DNA of 64,000 nucleotides from Herbiconiux oxytropis. GTDB taxonomy: Bacteria > Actinomycetota > Actinomycetes > Actinomycetales > Microbacteriaceae. Below, piece after piece: positions 1 to 9,282 of the stretch. The DNA lies in NCBI RefSeq assembly GCF_024979315.1, contig NZ_JANLCK010000002.1, positions 124,001 through 188,000 on the forward strand. Reading direction: 5' to 3'. The translations under genes and the position numbers were made by a program. The stretch's first letter is position 1. Each line of letters begins with the position of its first letter. Below the pieces are notes generated by a model that had not been told where the DNA came from, made no database searches, and worked only from the letters and a program-made list of their open reading frames with translations.

Positions 1-310
1 TGAGCTGCCACTCGTAGGCGTCGAAGCTCGTGGCCTTCGCCACGGCACGACGCACCGCCACGGCCACGGCCTCGGCCGAGAAGCCGAGCAGCACGGCGCC
101 CTCGGGGAGGGCCGCCTTGACGGCCGCGGTGATGGTGGCGGCGTCACTGTCGACCGGCAGGCCCTCCACGGCCGCATCGATGAGCGGCAGTGCGTCGTCG
201 GGCTCGAGGAAGAAGTCACCCGCCAGCCGGAACCCGCTGATCCGCTCGTCGCTCTCCTCGAGATCGACCACCACGAGCTTGCCGCCCGGAACCTTGTACT
301 CACCGTGCAT
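1..310 (-). CDS. Lipoate--protein ligase family protein (5' part only)
   Basis: The first 103 codons of a gene that runs off the left edge of the window. The protein opens with MHGEYKVPGGKLVVVDLE, then a GDFFLEPDDAL segment and a stretch ending in VLLGFSAEAVAVAVRRA. This is the accessory domain (about 85-100 residues) of lipoate-protein ligases, which in many actinobacteria sits in front of the catalytic ligase domain. The family attaches lipoate to the E2 and GcvH subunits of 2-oxoacid dehydrogenase and glycine cleavage complexes in the cytoplasm. The catalytic part lies outside the window, so activity cannot be judged. The ATG at 310 is the only start seen before the intergenic gap. The downstream gap to the two-component genes is about 50 bp. 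Confidence 0.8.
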   Translation of the reverse strand, partial: MHGEYKVPGGKLVVVDLEESDERISGFRLAGDFFLEPDDALPLIDAAVEGLPVDSDAATITAAVKAALPEGAVLLGFSAEAVAVAVRRAVAKATSFDAYEWQL

Positions 311-362
311 GAACGCCCTCCTCGGCTCCCTCCCACCCTACTTCCGCCGCCCGCCGCGCCGG

Positions 363-1040
363 CTACCTCGGGCCGGCCGTGCGGTAGCGGTGCTCGGGGC
401 GGCCCGTGGCGCCGTACTGGAGTTCGATGGCGAGCTGGCCCTCGTGCGCGAGCGACGAGAGGTAGCGCTGGGCCGTCGCCCGCGAGATCCCGATCCGCTC
501 GGCGATCGCCGGCGCCGACAGGGCGGTCCCGGATGCGGCGAGCGCCTCGAGCACGGCCGTCTCGGTGGGCGAACGGCGGGCTCCCGCAGCGCCGCCCGCA
601 GCACCCGCACCGTGCAGCACGCGGCGGGCGCGATCGACGGTGGACTGGTCGAGTTCGGGCTGCGCGTCGAGCAGGTTGCGGTAGCGGATGTACGCGCGGA
701 GCTGCTCCGCGAGCTCCTCGTCGGCGAACGGCTTCACGAGGTAGGCGAACGCGCCGCGCTGGAACGCCCGCCGCACGGCCGAGGCCGTCACCGCGGCCGA
801 GAGCACGATGGCGTCGACGTCGATCGCGCGCACGAGGTCGAGGCCCGATCCGTCGGGCAGGTAGATGTCGGCGAGCACGAGGTCGGGCTGCACCGACTCC
901 ACGAGCTCGCGCGCCTCGGCCACCGTGCCCGCGGTGCCGGTCACGACGAATCCGTCGACACCCTCCACGATGCGGGTGTGCAGCCGCGCCACCCGGAAGT
1001 CGTCATCGACGACCACCACCCTGAACCTCGCCTCGCTCAC
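363..1040 (-). CDS. CitB/DcuR-type response regulator
   Basis: Cytoplasmic response regulator of 225 residues. The N-terminal receiver domain shows the acidic cluster DDD at 12-14, the phospho-acceptor Asp58 in LVLADIYLPDGSG, and the Lys of YLVKPF near residue 107. The C-terminal third contains a helix-turn-helix (APAIAERIGISRATAQRYL), as in CitB/DctR regulators of citrate and dicarboxylate uptake. The GTG at 1040 overlaps the kinase stop by four bases (GTGA), which favours it over an upstream in-frame ATG that would add 36 low-quality residues inside the kinase gene. It probably activates the divergent CitMHS transporter at 2993. Confidence 0.9.
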   Translation of the reverse strand: MSEARFRVVVVDDDFRVARLHTRIVEGVDGFVVTGTAGTVAEARELVESVQPDLVLADIYLPDGSGLDLVRAIDVDAIVLSAAVTASAVRRAFQRGAFAYLVKPFADEELAEQLRAYIRYRNLLDAQPELDQSTVDRARRVLHGAGAAGGAAGARRSPTETAVLEALAASGTALSAPAIAERIGISRATAQRYLSSLAHEGQLAIELQYGATGRPEHRYRTAGPR

Positions 1041-2818
1041 GACCCGTCCTCCCTCTCGAACTGCTCCTCGAGCCGCGCGCAGAACACCGCACCGTGCGGC
1101 ATGCCCGACGTCGTGCGCACGTCTCCCCCACCCGCCATCGCGAGCCACAGCTCCCCGCCGTTCCGCCGCGCGACCTCCGCCGACAGCCGGAGCCCGATCC
1201 CGTGCCCGTGCGCCGCTCCGGCTGAGCCCGGCCCCTGCTCGGCCGACGCCCCGGCCTCGGCGGCGGGCTCGTCTGTCCCCGCGTCGGTGGGACCGGCGAG
1301 CGGATCGCGCGCGGCGCCGTCACCCGAGTCCATCACCGAGAGGTGCAGCTCGTCGCCGTGCCGGAGCGCCTCCACCTCCACCCAGCGCGGCGTGCGCGCT
1401 GAGGCGGCCGCCGCCGCGATGCCGTTGTCGACGAGGTTGCCGAGCACGGTCGTCACGTCCTCCGGATGCCGCAACGACCCGACCACGTCGGCATCCGGCC
1501 CCACCCGCAGCAGCACGCCGCGTCGCTCCGCCTCGATCGCCTTCGCCCCGAGGAACGCCTGCAGGTACGGCTCCCGGATGCGCCCGGCCCCCTCGAGCGG
1601 AAACCGCACCGGCCCGTGGTCACCCACCTCGGCGAGGTATTCGAGCGCCTCCTCGGTGTCTCCGCCGCGCACGAGGCCGGTCACCACGTGGATGCGGTTG
1701 GCGAACTCGTGCCGCTGCTCTCGCAGCGCGCTCGCGAGGGTGCCCACGGCGGTGAGGCGTCGCGTGAGGTCCTCGACGTCGGTCACGTCGCGCACGATCA
1801 CGACCTTCCCGAGCAACCGCCCCTCGCGCCGCACCTCGTGCACGTCGACGAACAGCATCCGCGCCCCCACGACGAGCGGCCCGCCCTCCCCCGGCCCGCT
1901 CTCCCGCGGCCCGCCCGCCACCTCGCCCTCGCGGGCCCCGCCGACGCGCGCCAGCACCTCCGGGTGCGGCACCGCCTCGGCGAGCGGGAGGCCGACCGGC
2001 GAGCGGAGGCCGAGCAGCAGGGCGGCGCGGTCGTTGCAGACGGTCACCACATCCGAGGTCGAGAGCCCGAGCACCCCGTCGTCGACGCCCTGCAGCACGG
2101 CCTGCTGGTCGTGCACGAGCGCGAGCAGCTCCTCCGGCTCGAGCCCCAGCGTCTTCGTGCGCAGCCGTCGCGCGATGAAAGCGGCGAGCAGTGCTCCCAC
2201 GCCGAGCGCGAGGGCGGTCGTGAGCGCCACGGGCACCGCGTCCGACAGCACGGTCGACCACACCTCGGCGGGCGGCAGCCCCACCGAGACCTCCCCCACG
2301 ATCGTCTCCGGCGAGACGATCCCGTAGATCGGCACCTTCGCCCGGGCGGAGTCGCCGAGGGTCCCGCGCTCCCAGCTCACGACCTCCTCGCCGCGGAGTG
2401 CGGCATCGGGACTCGTCGACACCGGATCGCCGATCTCCGCGGGGTTCGGATGCGCGAGGCGCCGCCCCGTGTCATCGGTGATCACCACGAACAGCGCCCC
2501 CGTGCGCGCCTCGACCGAGCGCGCGTAGTCGTCGAGGTCGCCCGCCACGAGCTCCGCATCCGTCGACGCCACCGACCGCCGCGACTCCTCCTCGGCCGCG
2601 GCCCGCACATCCGGCGTCGACGCCACGCTCTGAGCCACCCGCAGCGCCGACTCCTGGGTCTGCTGCACGAGCCGGTTGAACGCCGTCACCGCGAACAGCG
2701 CCGTCGTGATGAGCGAGACCGCGATCATCGCGAGCACGATCGACCGGTTCACCTGCGTGGTGAACCGCGTGCCGGGCACCCGCGCGCCGTGCACCCGCGC
2801 ACTCCGCCTCGTCGCCAT
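1037..2818 (-). CDS. CitA/DcuS-type sensor histidine kinase
   Basis: Membrane sensor kinase of 593 residues. A transmembrane helix near residues 24-46 and another near 178-202 flank an extracytoplasmic sensor of the Cache/PDC type, whose end carries the conserved YGIVSPETIVGEVSVG stretch. A PAS domain follows (about 215-330), then an SPOB_a dimerisation region with phospho-acceptor His370 in REQRHEFANRIH, then an ATPase domain with an N box (GNLVDNGIAAA) and a GHGIGL glycine box. Family members sense citrate or C4-dicarboxylates. It is cotranscribed with the response regulator (GTGA overlap) and divergent from a citrate transporter, so citrate or a related acid is the likely signal. A Pro/Gly/Ala-rich insert lies between the N and G boxes. 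Confidence 0.92.
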   Translation of the reverse strand: MATRRSARVHGARVPGTRFTTQVNRSIVLAMIAVSLITTALFAVTAFNRLVQQTQESALRVAQSVASTPDVRAAAEEESRRSVASTDAELVAGDLDDYARSVEARTGALFVVITDDTGRRLAHPNPAEIGDPVSTSPDAALRGEEVVSWERGTLGDSARAKVPIYGIVSPETIVGEVSVGLPPAEVWSTVLSDAVPVALTTALALGVGALLAAFIARRLRTKTLGLEPEELLALVHDQQAVLQGVDDGVLGLSTSDVVTVCNDRAALLLGLRSPVGLPLAEAVPHPEVLARVGGAREGEVAGGPRESGPGEGGPLVVGARMLFVDVHEVRREGRLLGKVVIVRDVTDVEDLTRRLTAVGTLASALREQRHEFANRIHVVTGLVRGGDTEEALEYLAEVGDHGPVRFPLEGAGRIREPYLQAFLGAKAIEAERRGVLLRVGPDADVVGSLRHPEDVTTVLGNLVDNGIAAAAASARTPRWVEVEALRHGDELHLSVMDSGDGAARDPLAGPTDAGTDEPAAEAGASAEQGPGSAGAAHGHGIGLRLSAEVARRNGGELWLAMAGGGDVRTTSGMPHGAVFCARLEEQFEREDGS

Positions 2819-2992
2819 CCCCGCATGCTAGCCCGGCGCATCCGGCGCCTGCTGAGCAGAATGCGCAGAACGAACTCAATGCTCGATTCGCGCCCAATGC
2901 GCACTAGCGCGCGCCCCCGCTCGACCCGTCCCTAGGGTAACGGGACCAGCCGCGCACAGCCGGCGCAGACGGAACAGACGAAGGAGTCTCTC
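2819..2992. promoter_or_regulatory. Divergent control region of the citrate-type two-component system and its transporter
   Basis: A 174-bp gap between the divergent kinase and CitMHS genes. The octamer AATGCGCA occurs twice about 25 bp apart (near 2871 and 2896), with a related AATGCTCG between them. This is the spacing expected for tandem response-regulator sites. No convincing -35/-10 pair was identified. Calling it the CitB-type binding region is inference from position. Confidence 0.35.
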
Positions 2993-4459
2993 GTGCTCGT
3001 CCTACTCGGATTCGGAATGGTCGCCACCTTCATGGTGCTGATCATGACCAAGCGGATGACCCCGGTCCTCGCGCTCATCATCGTCCCCACCATCTTCGGC
3101 CTGTTCGCGGGAGCCGGCCTCGGCATCGGCGACATGGCGATGGAGGCGATCGGCGGCCTGGCCCCCACGGCCGCCCTGCTGATGTTCGCCATCATCTACT
3201 TCGGCCTGATGATCGACGTGGGCCTGTTCGATCCGCTCGTGCGCATCATCCTGAGGGTCGTCGGTCACGACCCCGTGAAGGTCGTCGTGGGCACGGCGCT
3301 CCTCGCCGCGGTGATCTCACTCGACGGCGACGGCTCGACCACCTTCATCGTGGTCACGAGCGCCCTGCTGCCGATCTACCTCCGGCTCGGGCTCAGCCCG
3401 GTGGTGCTCACCTGCATCGCGGGCCTCGCCAACGGCACCATGAACATCCTCCCCTGGGGCGGCCCCACAGCCCGCGCGGCCGCCGCCCTCGACCTCTCGC
3501 CCACCGACGTGTTCGTGCCGATGATCCCCTCGATGCTCGTGGGCCTCGCCATCATCTTCGTCTTCGCCTGGCACCTCGGCCTGATGGAGCGCAAGCGCCT
3601 CGGCACCATCGACCTCCCCGGCGAGGCGGATGCCGCCACCGGCGGCGCGCGCGGCTCCCGAGGCACCCGCGGCACCCGCGGCACCGGCACCGGTTCGGGC
3701 AAAGACCCCCGCGGCGCCGGCAGCCGAGCCGCCGCCGGCACGCAGGTGCGCCGCATCTCGACCGTCTCGCTCAAGGCGATCGTGAACCCCGCCGACACCG
3801 CGATGGCCGACACCATGCTCGACCCGCAGCGCCCGACGCTCCGCCCGAAGCTGTTCTGGTTCAACCTCGTGCTCACGGTCGTCGTCATGGTGCTGCTCGT
3901 GGCCGACGTGCTGCCGCTCGCCTACGTCTTCATGGCCGGGAGCGCCATCGCCATCATCGTCAACTTCCCCCGCGTCTCCGAGCAGGCCGAGCGGATCGTG
4001 GCGCACGCGCCCTCGATCGTCGGCGTGGTGTCGATGGTGATCGCGGCCGGCGTGCTGATCGGCGTGCTCGAGGGCACCGGCATGGTCGACGCGATGGCGG
4101 CCTGGGTGGCGGGTTCGATCCCGGCCGAGCTCGGGGCGTTCTCGGCGGTCATCACCGGCCTCCTCAGCATCCCGATGACCTTCTTCCTCTCCAACGACGC
4201 CTTCTACTTCGGTATCCTCCCGGTGCTCGCCGAGAGCGCCTCCGCCTTCGGCATCGACCCCGTCGACATGGCGCGAGCCTCCATCACCGGCCAGGTCGTG
4301 CACATGCAGAGCCCGCTCGTGCCCGCCATCCTGCTGCTGGTCTCGCTCGCGGGCGTCAACCTCGGCGACCACCACAAGAAGGTGCTCTGGCGCGCGGTCG
4401 TCGTCGCCCTCGCGATGCTCGTCGTGGGTGTCGTCATCGGCGCCATCGGCATCGGATGA
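2993..4459 (+). CDS. CitMHS family citrate:cation symporter
   Basis: Inner-membrane transporter of 488 residues, opening with MLVLLGFGMVATFMVLIMTKRMTPV. It has about a dozen hydrophobic helices and the family hallmark ISLDGDGSTTFIV near residue 105. Known members import citrate complexed with Mg2+ or Ca2+. The GTG start is preceded by AAGGAG at 2981-2986. The protein is longer than most CitMHS proteins (about 430-450 residues) because the central cytoplasmic loop (about residues 208-265) holds a low-complexity Gly/Arg/Thr-rich insert with GTR repeats. It is divergent from the CitA/CitB-type sensor pair, which probably controls it. Confidence 0.92.
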   Translation: MLVLLGFGMVATFMVLIMTKRMTPVLALIIVPTIFGLFAGAGLGIGDMAMEAIGGLAPTAALLMFAIIYFGLMIDVGLFDPLVRIILRVVGHDPVKVVVGTALLAAVISLDGDGSTTFIVVTSALLPIYLRLGLSPVVLTCIAGLANGTMNILPWGGPTARAAAALDLSPTDVFVPMIPSMLVGLAIIFVFAWHLGLMERKRLGTIDLPGEADAATGGARGSRGTRGTRGTGTGSGKDPRGAGSRAAAGTQVRRISTVSLKAIVNPADTAMADTMLDPQRPTLRPKLFWFNLVLTVVVMVLLVADVLPLAYVFMAGSAIAIIVNFPRVSEQAERIVAHAPSIVGVVSMVIAAGVLIGVLEGTGMVDAMAAWVAGSIPAELGAFSAVITGLLSIPMTFFLSNDAFYFGILPVLAESASAFGIDPVDMARASITGQVVHMQSPLVPAILLLVSLAGVNLGDHHKKVLWRAVVVALAMLVVGVVIGAIGIG

Positions 4460-4553
4460 GCCGGCGGATGAGCGGGGCGGATCGCCCGCAGCCGGTCACC
4501 ACGCGAAACGCGGCGATAACACGCCGTTCACGCCCACCCCTTAACGTGGAAGC

Positions 4554-5300
4554 ATGACCGACACGATGACCCGCGACGCCCGCCGCCTCGCGACCGCCCG
4601 CGCCCTGCTGTTCGACCTCGACGGCGTGCTCACCCCCACGGTCGACGTGCACATGCGGGCCTGGTCACGCCTGTTCACCCCGTTCCTCGAGGCACACGGG
4701 GCAGCCCCCTACACCGACGACGACTACTACCTCCACATCGATGGCAAGCCCCGCGTCGACGGCGTGCGCTCGCTGCTGGCCTCGCGCGGACTGACGCTGC
4801 CCGAGGGCACTCCGGACGACGCCGCGGGCGAGGACACCGTCTGGGCACTCGGCAACCGCAAGAACGACGCCTTCGCCGCCGAGCTCGCCGAGAACGGCAT
4901 GGCGCCCTACCCGGGCTCGCTCGACTTCCTCATAGCGGCGCTCGACGCCGGCTACGGGGTCGCCGTGGTGTCGAGCTCGCGGAACGCAGATCCGGTGCTC
5001 CGGGCGGCCGGCATCCGGGACCGCTTCGGGGTCGTCGTCGACGGCGTGGTGGCCGCCCACGAAGGCATCGCGGGCAAGCCCGCACCCGACACGTACCTGC
5101 GTGCCGCGGAGCTGCTCGGCTTCAGCGCCGAGGAGTGCGTCGTGCTCGAGGATGCGCATTCGGGTGTGCAGGCCGGGCGCGACGGCGGTTTCGGACTCGT
5201 GGTGGGCGTCGACCGGGGAGTGGGCCCCCAGCTGCTGCTCGATTCCGGTGCCGACATCGTGGTCGACGATCTGGCCGAACTGCTCCCCGCACTCCGCTAG
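4554..5300 (+). CDS. pgmB: Beta-phosphoglucomutase family HAD hydrolase
   Basis: Cytoplasmic HAD-superfamily enzyme of 248 residues. The nucleophile motif LLFDLDGVL carries Asp21 and Asp23. The cap domain follows, then the motif II serine in VVSSSR, the Lys of GKPAPDTYL and the acidic motif VLEDAHSGVQAG. These match beta-phosphoglucomutases, which convert beta-glucose 1-phosphate to glucose 6-phosphate. The next gene, 75 bp downstream, is a GH65 disaccharide phosphorylase that releases beta-glucose 1-phosphate, so the pair makes a complete route. No Shine-Dalgarno is seen. A TAACGT hexamer ends six bases before the ATG, which suggests a leaderless message. Confidence 0.9.
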   Translation: MTDTMTRDARRLATARALLFDLDGVLTPTVDVHMRAWSRLFTPFLEAHGAAPYTDDDYYLHIDGKPRVDGVRSLLASRGLTLPEGTPDDAAGEDTVWALGNRKNDAFAAELAENGMAPYPGSLDFLIAALDAGYGVAVVSSSRNADPVLRAAGIRDRFGVVVDGVVAAHEGIAGKPAPDTYLRAAELLGFSAEECVVLEDAHSGVQAGRDGGFGLVVGVDRGVGPQLLLDSGADIVVDDLAELLPALR

Positions 5301-5375
5301 CCTCCCGCTCCGCTACCATCGATCGACCGCGCCGCGGTCACCGACCCTCTCGCTGCCCTCCCGAGAAAGCCCGCG

Positions 5376-7958
5376 ATGAACCCCATCACCTCCGATCCGC
5401 TCGACCGTTCGCAGTTCCCCGTCGACGAATGGGCGCTCACCGAGGCCGAGTTCCACACCGCCACCCAGGGTCGCACCGAGACCCTGTTCTCCGTCGGCAA
5501 CGGCTACCTCGGGATGCGCGGCAACTTCGAGGAGGGGCACAAGGCCTACGCCGAGGGCACCTTCATCAACGGCTTCCACGACACCTGGCAGATCCGCCAC
5601 GCCGAGGAGGCCTACGGCTTCGCCCGGGTGGGCCAGACGATCGTCAACGCGCCCGACGCCCGCGTCATCCGCCTCTACGTCGACGACGAGCCCTTCGTGG
5701 TGGCCGATGCCGATGTGATCGAGTACTCCCGGCGCCTCGACTTCCGCACCGGCGTGCTCGAGCGGGTCGTGGAGTGGCGCACGCCCTCGGGCAAGCGCGT
5801 GCTCATCCGTTCGTGCCGCCTGGTCTCGTTCACCGACCGCCACCTCGCCGTGATCGACTACGAGGTCACGATGCTCGATTCGGATGCGTCGCTGCTCATC
5901 TCGAGCCAGATCCTCAACCGCCAGGACCGGGTCGACGAGTACACGCCGGCTCCGGGCACGGGCTCGAACGGCTCCATCCCCGACCCGCGGAAGGCCTCGG
6001 GCTTCGCCGACCGCGTGCTGCTCCCGCGGGTGAAGACGGTGCGCGAGGGCCGCTACATCCTGGGTTACCGCACCGCCAACTCGGGCATGACCCTCGCGGT
6101 CGGCGCCGAGCACCACATCGAGACCAGCAACGAGTGGGACGAGACGTCGCAGATCGACGACGACATCGCCAAGCAGGTCTACCGGATCCGGGCCAAGGCC
6201 GGCCAGCGCACCCGCCTGGTCAAGACGATCGCCTATCACACGTCGTCGACGGTGCCCACGACCGAGCTCGCCGACCGGTGCAACCGCACGCTCGACCGCA
6301 TCCGCGAGGAGCCGATCGAGGAGGTCTTCGCGCGGCAGACGGCGTGGCTCGACGACTTCTGGCGCCGCTCCGACGTGCAGATCGAGGGGCATCCGGATGT
6401 GCAGCAGGCGGTGCGCTGGGACCTCTTCCAGCTCGCGCAGTCGACCGCCCGCACCGACGGCGGGGGCATCGCCGCGAAGGGCGTCTCGGGCTCGGGCTAC
6501 GGCGGGCACTACTTCTGGGACACCGAGATCTACGTGCTCCCCTTCCTCACCTACACGTCGCCGCAGGTGGCGAGGAACGCCCTGCGGTTCCGTCAGGGCA
6601 TGCTGCCCGCCGCCCGTGAGCGCGCGGTGGAGCTGAACCAGCGCGGCGCGCTGTTCCCGTGGCGCACGATCAACGGTCTGGAGTCGTCGGCGTACTACGC
6701 GGCGGGCACGGCCCAGTACCACATCGACGCCGACATCTCCCATGCGCTCTCGCAGTACGTGGCGGCCACGGGCGACGTCGACTTCCTCGCCCGCGGCGCG
6801 ATCGACATCCTCGTGGAGACGGCGCGGATGTGGGCGGATCTCGGGTTCTGGCGGGGTCGTGGTGGCTCGACGGATCCGGAGACGTCGTCGTTCCACATCC
6901 ACGGCGTGACCGGGCCGGACGAGTACACCACCGTGGTCAACGACAACCTCTTCACGAACGTCATGGCCCGCGCCAACCTGCGCGCCGCCGTGCGTCAGAC
7001 CCGCGCGATGCAGGCCGACGACCCCGCGGCCTTCACCGCGATGGTCAACCGGCTCGACCTCGAGCTCGACGAGGTGGAGGAGTGGGCGCAGGCCGCCGAG
7101 GCCATGCACATCCTCTTCGACGCCGACCTCGGCATCCACCCGCAGGACGCCCAGTTCCTCGAGAAGGAGCTCTGGGACCTCGACAACACCCCGCCGTCGA
7201 AGCGCCCGCTGCTGCTGCACTTCCATCCGCTCGTGATCTACCGCTTCCAGGTGATCAAGCAGGCCGACGTCGTGCTCGCCCTGCTCCTCCAGGGCGACGA
7301 GTTCACCACCGCCGAGAAGCGCGCCGACTTCGAGTACTACGACGCGCTCACCACGGGCGACTCGACCCTCTCGGCGTCGACCCAGTCGATCATCGCGGCG
7401 GAGGTCGGCTACCGCGAGCTCGCGCTCGGCTACTTCCTGGCCGCCCTCTACGTCGACCTCGGCGACCTGCACAACAACACCGCCGACGGCATCCACGTGG
7501 CCTCGACCGGTGGCGTGTGGAGTGCGCTCGCCTTCGGTTTCGGAGGTATGCGCGACTACCTGGGGCGCTTCACGTTCGATCCGCGGCTGCCGGAGGAGTG
7601 GCCCTCGCTCGTGTTCCATGTGACCATCCGCGGGCGACTGCTGGAGGTCGACCTGCGGCAGGACAGGATGACGTTCACGGTGCTGTCGTCTCCGTCGACC
7701 TCCCCGCAGACGCCGATCCCGCCCGCGGCCGAGGGCGCGGAACCGCTCGAGCTCTGGGTGCGCGGCGAGCGCATCCTCGTGGGTCCGGATGCGCCGTTGA
7801 CCGTTGCCCTCGCGGACGACCGCCCCACGATCGAGGGCGCCCCCACCACCTCCGACATCGAGGGCACGGTCCGCGCCGACGGCTCGGTCATCACGGCCTC
7901 GATGCCCACCATCGTCTCGGACTACGACGACACGGAGAGCGTCGTCGGCATGGACTGA
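5376..7958 (+). CDS. Glycoside hydrolase family 65 disaccharide phosphorylase
   Basis: Cytoplasmic phosphorylase of 860 residues, the usual size of GH65 trehalose, maltose and kojibiose phosphorylases. The N-terminal beta-sandwich spans about residues 10-290. The (alpha/alpha)6 catalytic barrel contains SGYGGHYFWDTE, the general acid Glu516 in HGVTGPDEYTTVVND and the phosphate-site region VIKQADVVLALLL. The reaction is disaccharide + phosphate to glucose + beta-glucose 1-phosphate. The exact sugar cannot be read from the sequence; trehalose, maltose and kojibiose are all possible. It lies directly downstream of beta-phosphoglucomutase, which consumes the product. Confidence 0.93.
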   Translation: MNPITSDPLDRSQFPVDEWALTEAEFHTATQGRTETLFSVGNGYLGMRGNFEEGHKAYAEGTFINGFHDTWQIRHAEEAYGFARVGQTIVNAPDARVIRLYVDDEPFVVADADVIEYSRRLDFRTGVLERVVEWRTPSGKRVLIRSCRLVSFTDRHLAVIDYEVTMLDSDASLLISSQILNRQDRVDEYTPAPGTGSNGSIPDPRKASGFADRVLLPRVKTVREGRYILGYRTANSGMTLAVGAEHHIETSNEWDETSQIDDDIAKQVYRIRAKAGQRTRLVKTIAYHTSSTVPTTELADRCNRTLDRIREEPIEEVFARQTAWLDDFWRRSDVQIEGHPDVQQAVRWDLFQLAQSTARTDGGGIAAKGVSGSGYGGHYFWDTEIYVLPFLTYTSPQVARNALRFRQGMLPAARERAVELNQRGALFPWRTINGLESSAYYAAGTAQYHIDADISHALSQYVAATGDVDFLARGAIDILVETARMWADLGFWRGRGGSTDPETSSFHIHGVTGPDEYTTVVNDNLFTNVMARANLRAAVRQTRAMQADDPAAFTAMVNRLDLELDEVEEWAQAAEAMHILFDADLGIHPQDAQFLEKELWDLDNTPPSKRPLLLHFHPLVIYRFQVIKQADVVLALLLQGDEFTTAEKRADFEYYDALTTGDSTLSASTQSIIAAEVGYRELALGYFLAALYVDLGDLHNNTADGIHVASTGGVWSALAFGFGGMRDYLGRFTFDPRLPEEWPSLVFHVTIRGRLLEVDLRQDRMTFTVLSSPSTSPQTPIPPAAEGAEPLELWVRGERILVGPDAPLTVALADDRPTIEGAPTTSDIEGTVRADGSVITASMPTIVSDYDDTESVVGMD

Positions 7959-7965
7959 GCGGGCG

Positions 7966-9282
7966 TCAGCCGGCGGGGGCCGAGAGGCCCAGGCGGGGGT
8001 ACAGGATCTCGAAGCCCTTCTCGAAACCACCCTGGAGGGCGTCAGCCACGTGGCCGGCGCCCGGGATGACGTAGTAGGTGGTGGCCCAGCCCGCTGACGC
8101 CGCCGCCTCTGAGGCCGCCTCGGCCTCCGGCTCGAAGGTGGGGTCGTTGCCGCCGACCGTGAAGATCGCGGTGGTGTCGGGGTAGGGGTGCGTCTTCGAC
8201 TCGAGGATGGCGACCGGCTTCTGCGCCTCGAAGGCTGCCGCATCTCCGCCGAAGAGGTTCGCGATGACCTCGTCCGGCTGCTCCGAGCCCGGGTAGAGCT
8301 CGCCCGAGATGTCGAGGACGTTGCCGAAGAGCTCCGGGTACTTCGCGCCGTACTTGAACGCGCATCCGCCGCCGTTGGAGTAGCCGGCGATCGTCCAGTG
8401 GGCGGGATCCTGCAGGATGCGCAGGTTCGCCTTCGCCCAGTTGACGACATCGACCGTGATGAAGCTCTCCGCGTTGCCCAGCTTGTCGGTGTCGGCGCAC
8501 ACCGGATCGATGTCCTCGGCTCCGAGCTGGTCGGCGACGATCACGATCGGGGCGAGACCGCTGTTCTTCGCGGCGTACTCGTCGAGCACCTGCGCGACGT
8601 ACTGCGGATCCGGGTTGCCGGGCTGCCCCATCATCAGGATCATGAGCGGCAGGTCGGGCGCATTCTCCACCTGCGCCGCGGGCGGCAGGTAGATGCCGGC
8701 GGGCCGCGAGCTGAAGCCCGAGGAGGTCGCCGGGATGACCTGGGTTCCCTGCTTGCCGGCGGCGGGCATGTCGGCGGGTGGCTGCCAGGTCTCGTAGAGA
8801 GGCTTGGCAGGGCTGGCATCGGGGTCTCCGCTGGGGCCGGGCGTGGGCTTGTTGATGTCGATCGGATGCTCGACCGTGATCCCGAAGAGCGACGCGACCG
8901 TGGCGTTGAGCCCGAAGTACGCGTTGACCCCGAGCGTGCCGGCGGCGGCGAAGAGCAGGATGCCGACGACGGCGATGACCTTCCGCCACCACCGCGACCG
9001 CCACAGGTTGACGACCGCGAGCCCGATCGCGGCGAAGGTCGCGACCACCCACGCGTCGGTCTGCACCGTGAGCGGCACCCCGAACACGTTCAGCGCCTCG
9101 ACCACCCAGATGGTGGCGAAGGCCACGAGGGCACCCGCGAGCAGCCCGATCAGCGCCGTGAGCACCCAGCGGATGCGCGGCGGCCGCGCGAGCAGGTACA
9201 CGAACGCGACGGCGGCGAGGATCCACACCGTCCACGGCACGGGCCCGTCGATGATGCGGGTGTCGAGGAGCGCGTCGAACAT
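7966..9282 (-). CDS. Membrane-anchored esterase-fold alpha/beta hydrolase
   Basis: Protein of 438 residues. About four transmembrane helices lie in the first 130 residues, followed by a Pro-rich linker and an esterase-D/mycolyltransferase-like alpha/beta hydrolase domain that is probably extracytoplasmic. The nucleophile elbow is GYSNGG with Ser302, and a C-terminal GAGHVADAL supplies the likely catalytic His. Similar actinobacterial proteins are annotated as putative esterases of unknown substrate. The start codon overlaps the stop of the upstream hydrolase gene by one base (TGATG), so the two are probably translated together. It converges on the GH65 gene with a gap of only seven bases. Confidence 0.8.
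   Translation of the reverse strand: MFDALLDTRIIDGPVPWTVWILAAVAFVYLLARPPRIRWVLTALIGLLAGALVAFATIWVVEALNVFGVPLTVQTDAWVVATFAAIGLAVVNLWRSRWWRKVIAVVGILLFAAAGTLGVNAYFGLNATVASLFGITVEHPIDINKPTPGPSGDPDASPAKPLYETWQPPADMPAAGKQGTQVIPATSSGFSSRPAGIYLPPAAQVENAPDLPLMILMMGQPGNPDPQYVAQVLDEYAAKNSGLAPIVIVADQLGAEDIDPVCADTDKLGNAESFITVDVVNWAKANLRILQDPAHWTIAGYSNGGGCAFKYGAKYPELFGNVLDISGELYPGSEQPDEVIANLFGGDAAAFEAQKPVAILESKTHPYPDTTAIFTVGGNDPTFEPEAEAASEAAASAGWATTYYVIPGAGHVADALQGGFEKGFEILYPRLGLSAPAG

Noticed and set aside
1041-1148. N-terminal extension of the CitB-type regulator
   Set aside because: Lies within the kinase gene and adds a low-quality Arg/Gly-rich stretch; GTG at 1040 starts the receiver domain cleanly.
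30-2327. Long plus-strand open frame opposite the citrate-type two-component genes
   Set aside because: Arg/Ser/Pro-rich composition with no domain; it is the antisense of real genes in GC-rich DNA.
5313-8450. Open frame of over 1000 codons opposite the GH65 gene
   Set aside because: Composition is an antisense shadow (Arg/His/Gly/Val-rich), with no motif; the sense frame is a clear GH65 enzyme.
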